Shown here: positions 60,775-64,000 of the stretch, piece by piece
Layout of the letters: the number at the start of each line of letters is the position of its first letter
Numbering within the stretch: position 1 is the first letter of the stretch
Assembly (NCBI GenBank): GCA_965220055.1
Contig: CBDCPE010000004.1
Location: forward strand, 2,790,001 to 2,854,000
Direction: 5' to 3'
Length of the DNA stretch: 64,000 bases
Origin: Bin87 sp965220055
GTDB lineage: Bacteria; Chloroflexota; Dehalococcoidia; Lucifugimonadales; UBA3495
Notes under the pieces: model-generated
The model's input: only the letters and a program-made list of their open reading frames with translations
Databases searched by the model: none
Told to the model about the DNA's origin: nothing
Program-made: the position numbers and the translations under genes

Positions 60775-62415
60775 ATGACCGACCGCTATCACCTCGGCGA
60801 CTATTCTCAATTGGTGGCCAATGCTGCGGCCAAACTGGATTTTGAAAACGTTGCGGCCCGACTTCGCGCCCACGATCACACGTTGTGGAGCGATGAAACC
60901 GCCGAGATATCCGACCGTCTCGCCTGGCTCACCCTCCCGACCGACATCAGGCCAGAACTGACTGAACTGAGTGAGTTTGCCCACGAGGTAAGATCGGCCG
61001 GCTACCAGCACGTGGTCCTGCTGGGCATGGGCGGCAGCAGTCTTGGTCCGGAGGTAATCCGCCAAGTGATCGGGTGTGGCTCAGCCGACGCGACAAGCCC
61101 GCGGATGCTCACGCTTGACAGCACCGTGCCGGATTGGGTCGCCGCCACGGCGGGGTCGATAGACCCGGCCCGCACTCTCTTCGCGGTATCGTCCAAGTCG
61201 GGCACCACCACCGAGCCACTGACCTTCTACGACTACTTTCGGGACCTGGCGGATACCGCGCTGGGCGTGGAGGCCGCCGGCGACAATTTTATTGCCGTCA
61301 CTGATCCCGGCACGCCGCTGGCGAAACAGGCCGCCACAGACAATTTCCGCCGCGCTTTCCTGAACAACCCGGATATCGGCGGCCGCTATTCCGTCCTGTC
61401 CTATTTTGGACTGGTTCCCGCCGCGCTAACGGGCGTGAATCTGGACCGGTTGGTCGCCTCGGCCGAACGGATGCAGCGGCGCTGTCTCGCGGAGGGACCC
61501 GCTTCCGACAACCCAGGCACTCTGCTCGGCGTTACGATCGGAACCATGGTCGGCGAAGGCAAGGACAAGCTCACGCTGATCGCCAGCGAAGGCATCGCTG
61601 CTTTCGGGTTGTGGGTGGAACAACTCCTGGCGGAGAGCACTGGCAAGGACGGCACGGGCGTAGTGCCAGTGGCGACGGAACCGTTGGCGGACGCCGAGAG
61701 CGGGTACTATGGCAACGATCGCTTCTTCGTCCAACTCCGGCTGGGTACCGACGACAACGCCGCCCCCGACCGATTGGTTGAAAACCTGCGGACGAGCGGC
61801 CACCCAGTGATCGTCCTCGAATTGGCCGACGCATATGACCTCGGCGCGGAGTTCTACCGCTGGGAGTATGCGACCGCTGTGGTTGGGCACGTCCTGGGAA
61901 TTCATCCCTTTGACCAGCCGGACGTACAGGGGGCGAAGGACCGCACGATCAGCGTTCTCGACCAGTGGCAGCGTAAGGGTCGACTCCCATCTGCGCGGGC
62001 GGACGAGCCCAGCCAACTCGCCCAGCTGCTGGATGACAGTCAGCCCGGCGATTACCTGGCGATCATGGCGTATCTGCCGGACACGGACGCGATACGCGAA
62101 TCCGTCCACGAACTGCGCCGGCGCGTGATGGCGAAATACCGGGTAGCCACGACGATGGGATACGGACCCCGTTATCTGCACTCGACGGGACAGTTGCACA
62201 AGGGTGGACCAGCCTCCGGTATTTTCCTGCAACTGACCCAGGATCATACGTCGGACATCGCGATCCCGGGGTGGGATCTCAGCTTCGGCGTGCTAGCCGA
62301 TGCCCAAGCCCTGGGCGACCTGCAGGCCTTAAACGACCTGGGACGGCGCACCGTGTCGCTGAATTTGGGCAGTGACCCGACCAGCGGCATAAAGAGTCTC
62401 GTCGATGCCCTATGA
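60775..62415 (+). CDS. pgi: Glucose-6-phosphate isomerase (Tal-Pgi-type)
   Basis: A 546-residue isomerase. The sugar-phosphate SIS domains are clear: VVLLGMGGSSLGPEVIRQVI and FAVSSKSGTTTEPLTFYDYF, then the second SIS part. The sequence resembles the isomerase half of bacterial transaldolase/isomerase fusions, but no transaldolase domain is fused here. I chose the ATG at 60775 (GGGAG five bases upstream). It starts a run with gnd and zwf, so it likely feeds the oxidative pentose phosphate pathway. Confidence 0.9.
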   Translation: MTDRYHLGDYSQLVANAAAKLDFENVAARLRAHDHTLWSDETAEISDRLAWLTLPTDIRPELTELSEFAHEVRSAGYQHVVLLGMGGSSLGPEVIRQVIGCGSADATSPRMLTLDSTVPDWVAATAGSIDPARTLFAVSSKSGTTTEPLTFYDYFRDLADTALGVEAAGDNFIAVTDPGTPLAKQAATDNFRRAFLNNPDIGGRYSVLSYFGLVPAALTGVNLDRLVASAERMQRRCLAEGPASDNPGTLLGVTIGTMVGEGKDKLTLIASEGIAAFGLWVEQLLAESTGKDGTGVVPVATEPLADAESGYYGNDRFFVQLRLGTDDNAAPDRLVENLRTSGHPVIVLELADAYDLGAEFYRWEYATAVVGHVLGIHPFDQPDVQGAKDRTISVLDQWQRKGRLPSARADEPSQLAQLLDDSQPGDYLAIMAYLPDTDAIRESVHELRRRVMAKYRVATTMGYGPRYLHSTGQLHKGGPASGIFLQLTQDHTSDIAIPGWDLSFGVLADAQALGDLQALNDLGRRTVSLNLGSDPTSGIKSLVDAL

Positions 62416-62442
62416 CCCATTTCCTCACGCGTACGGAGTTTG

Positions 62443-62596
62443 TAATTGCCAGGAACGACAATCCCGTCCACTGGACGACATCTCCGCGGCCAACGAGATT
62501 GCCGCGCTTCGCTCGCAATGACAAGAGACAGGGAGCTCGCGATAACGAGGGAACGGGCGCTCGCTGTGACAGTTTCAAAGCAAGTGGGTAGGCGTC
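62443..62596. repeat. Interspersed palindromic repeat, copy 5 (medium form)
   Basis: The left arm is decayed (GCCAGGAACGACAATCCCGT). The right arm GAGATTGCCGCGCTTCGCTC with GCAATGACA is intact, followed by two extra units (GGGAGCTCGCGATAACG-like) and the conserved tail ending GTGGGTAGGCGTCG. It lies in the 301-base gap between pgi and gnd, where nothing else is evident. Confidence 0.8.
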
Positions 62597-62716
62597 GAGA
62601 CCTAATCCTTGCTGACATCCTGGAACCATACAGTGGGAACACATAAGCTGAGCCAGCAGCCTGCCGAACGCCGCTGACACAACGGCACGGCGATGAAATA
62701 GCGGGAGAAGAGCGTT

Positions 62717-63643
62717 TTGCAAATCGGAATGATCGGATTGGGCCGTATGGGCGCCAACATGACCCAGAGGCTGCTGCTGGGCGGACACGACATCGTTGCC
62801 TACGACCAGAACTCGGACACGGTGTCCGAGAGCAGCGCGGGGGGCGCGGTTGCCGCTGCATCGGTGGCAGACCTGGTCGAGAAGCTGAGCGTCCCACGCG
62901 CGGTATGGATCATGCTGCCGGCGGGTGCGGTCACCGACACCGTCATCGATGAACTGGCGGGGCTGCTGACTGCGGGGGACGCCGTAATCGACGGAGGCAA
63001 CGCCAATTACAAGGACACGTTGCGCCGGGGCGAATCCCTGTCCCAGCGGGGAATATATCTGTTGGACGCCGGGACCAGCGGAGGCATTTGGGGTCTGGCC
63101 GAAGGCTATTCGCTGATGGTAGGCGGCGACCCAGAAGTCTTTAGCCGCCTGGAGCCCATCTTCCAGACCCTGGCTCCCGCCGAGGACAAAGGATACTCCC
63201 ACGTCGGGCCCACTGGGGCCGGCCACTTCACCAAGATGGTGCACAACGGCGTCGAATACGCACTGATGCAAGCCTACGCCGAGGGTTTCGAGTTGCTCCA
63301 AGCTAAGCAACCCGAGTTCGACCTGGACCTCACCGCGATCGCCAAAACCTGGCAACACGGCAGCGTGGTACGGTCGTGGCTGCTGGACCTGGCGGTTCGC
63401 GCGCTGGAGGAGGATCCGGACCTGGAAAGTTTGGCCGCGTACGTGGAGGACTCCGGCGAGGGGCGTTGGACGGTGAACGAGTCGGTTGAGTTGGCGGTGC
63501 CCACGCCGGCGATCACGGCCGCGCTGTACCAACGGTTCCGCTCTCGGCAAGCGGAGCCATTCGGCGCGCGCCTGCTGGCGGCGCTGCGCAACCAGTTCGG
63601 CGGCCACGCCGTCCGCGAAGCTACGCGGGAGACCGGATCGTGA
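62717..63643 (+). CDS. gnd: 6-phosphogluconate dehydrogenase, short form
   Basis: A 308-residue decarboxylating dehydrogenase (short type, GntZ/YqeC-like). The NAD(P) motif GMIGLGRMGANM, the substrate loops GGNANYKDTLRRGE and DAGTSGGIWG, and the catalytic HFTKMVHNGVEYALMQAYAE are all present. The TTG at 62717 has GGGAG upstream. Short forms often prefer NAD. The stop overlaps the zwf start by four bases. Confidence 0.94.
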   Translation: MQIGMIGLGRMGANMTQRLLLGGHDIVAYDQNSDTVSESSAGGAVAAASVADLVEKLSVPRAVWIMLPAGAVTDTVIDELAGLLTAGDAVIDGGNANYKDTLRRGESLSQRGIYLLDAGTSGGIWGLAEGYSLMVGGDPEVFSRLEPIFQTLAPAEDKGYSHVGPTGAGHFTKMVHNGVEYALMQAYAEGFELLQAKQPEFDLDLTAIAKTWQHGSVVRSWLLDLAVRALEEDPDLESLAAYVEDSGEGRWTVNESVELAVPTPAITAALYQRFRSRQAEPFGARLLAALRNQFGGHAVREATRETGS

Positions 63644-64000
63644 CCGACCCCGGCGCACCTGGCAACGTCGCCGACGGCGTGACCGCTGTCGTGATAATGG
63701 GCGCCAGCGGCAACCTGACGCGCACGAAGCTGGCGCCGGCACTGTTCAGCCTCTATCGCAAGGGCCGACTGCCCAGCGACGTTCGCATCATCGGCGTCGC
63801 CAGAGACGTGCTGGACGACCAAGCTTTCCGGGCACGGTTGCGACAAGACATCGACGACGCCACGGACGAAGAATGGGACGAATTCGCCGCCCGACTGAGC
63901 TACCTGACCGCCGACGTCACGAACGCCGACGCGTTGAGGACGCTGTACGACCGCGTCGCCGGCTCAGCGGACGGATCGGTCCAGACACTCAACTGCCTCT
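63640..64000 (+). CDS. zwf: Glucose-6-phosphate dehydrogenase, N-terminus only
   Basis: The first ~120 residues of a G6PD cut by the window edge. VVIMGASGNLTRTKLAPALF is the NAD(P) motif (GASGNL), followed by RIIGVARDVLDDQAFRARLR. The GTG at 63640 overlaps the gnd stop (GTGA), so translation is coupled. The catalytic His/Lys region is outside the window. Confidence 0.92.
   Translation, partial: MTDPGAPGNVADGVTAVVIMGASGNLTRTKLAPALFSLYRKGRLPSDVRIIGVARDVLDDQAFRARLRQDIDDATDEEWDEFAARLSYLTADVTNADALRTLYDRVAGSADGSVQTLNCL

Noticed and set aside
62279..63742. Minus-strand 487-codon frame across pgi, repeat copy 5 and gnd
   Set aside because: It is antisense to clear gnd and repeat sequence, with no domain features.

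Overview
The window is a chromosomal segment of a GC-rich bacterium. Gene content points to the phylum Chloroflexota, possibly the SAR202/Dehalococcoidia side. The clues are several CaiB/BaiF CoA-transferases, a DUF35 plus thiolase-like pair, an LLM flavin oxidoreductase, a GatC-like/amidase pair, an rpsF-ssb-rpsR operon with oversized ribosomal proteins, and GTG/TTG starts behind good Shine-Dalgarno (SD) sequences. The phylum call is inference from gene content; no rRNA gene is present. I recognised no tRNA, rRNA or CRISPR array.

Layout. 1-7175 (minus strand): formate-THF ligase (truncated by the window edge), a nitrilase-type amidohydrolase, a coiled-coil zinc-ribbon protein, a DUF35/thiolase-like pair, a BrnT/BrnA toxin-antitoxin pair and a CoA-transferase. 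7176-9763: a 2.6-kb gene-poor island with two promoter regions of identical geometry (four TTCAC-type half-sites plus a -10), each followed by a small membrane-peptide reading frame and a terminator-like hairpin, with an interspersed repeat between them. 9764-20481 (mostly minus): FAD oxidoreductase, MoxR ATPase, HAM1-like pyrophosphatase, DUF6941-like protein, MFS transporter, a small membrane protein, an acyl-CoA dehydrogenase, then a sulfur group (sulfite oxidase, four-domain rhodanese, cysteine-dioxygenase-like cupin). 20730-25948: LLM oxidoreductase, an IS630-type element, and a circularly permuted ATP-grasp (frameshifted) plus alpha-E pair.

26075-36490 (plus): rpsF-ssb-rpsR, a membrane-anchored PpiC/SurA-like protein, homoserine dehydrogenase, threonine synthase, GTP cyclohydrolase I, a CelD/BcsL-type acetyltransferase, a GT4 glycosyltransferase, a DUF502 membrane protein and a PIG-L deacetylase. 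36515-41097 (minus): S9 peptidase, GatC-like subunit, HEPN and MNT genes, amidase. The MNT/HEPN pair sits between the two putative amidase subunits. 41334-48696: metG, polyprenyl synthetase, a second CoA-transferase that lacks the catalytic Asp, hisS, a small protein, a cyclase-family protein with altered metal motif, and a GlcG-like protein. 49078-53636: hisF, a HAD protein, an IS630-type element, hisIE, an S51-like protein and a VOC protein. 53885-64000: argS, a heterodimeric ABC exporter, an alpha/beta hydrolase, and pgi-gnd-zwf for the oxidative pentose phosphate route (zwf truncated by the edge).

Three signals recur. A palindromic repeat family with a conserved 3' tail and a variable number of internal ~24-bp units occupies five intergenic sites. 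Extended -10 promoters of the form TGC-TAWAMT precede several genes. Three broken or two-frame genes all switch frame at homopolymer runs, so each could be biological or a base-calling error.
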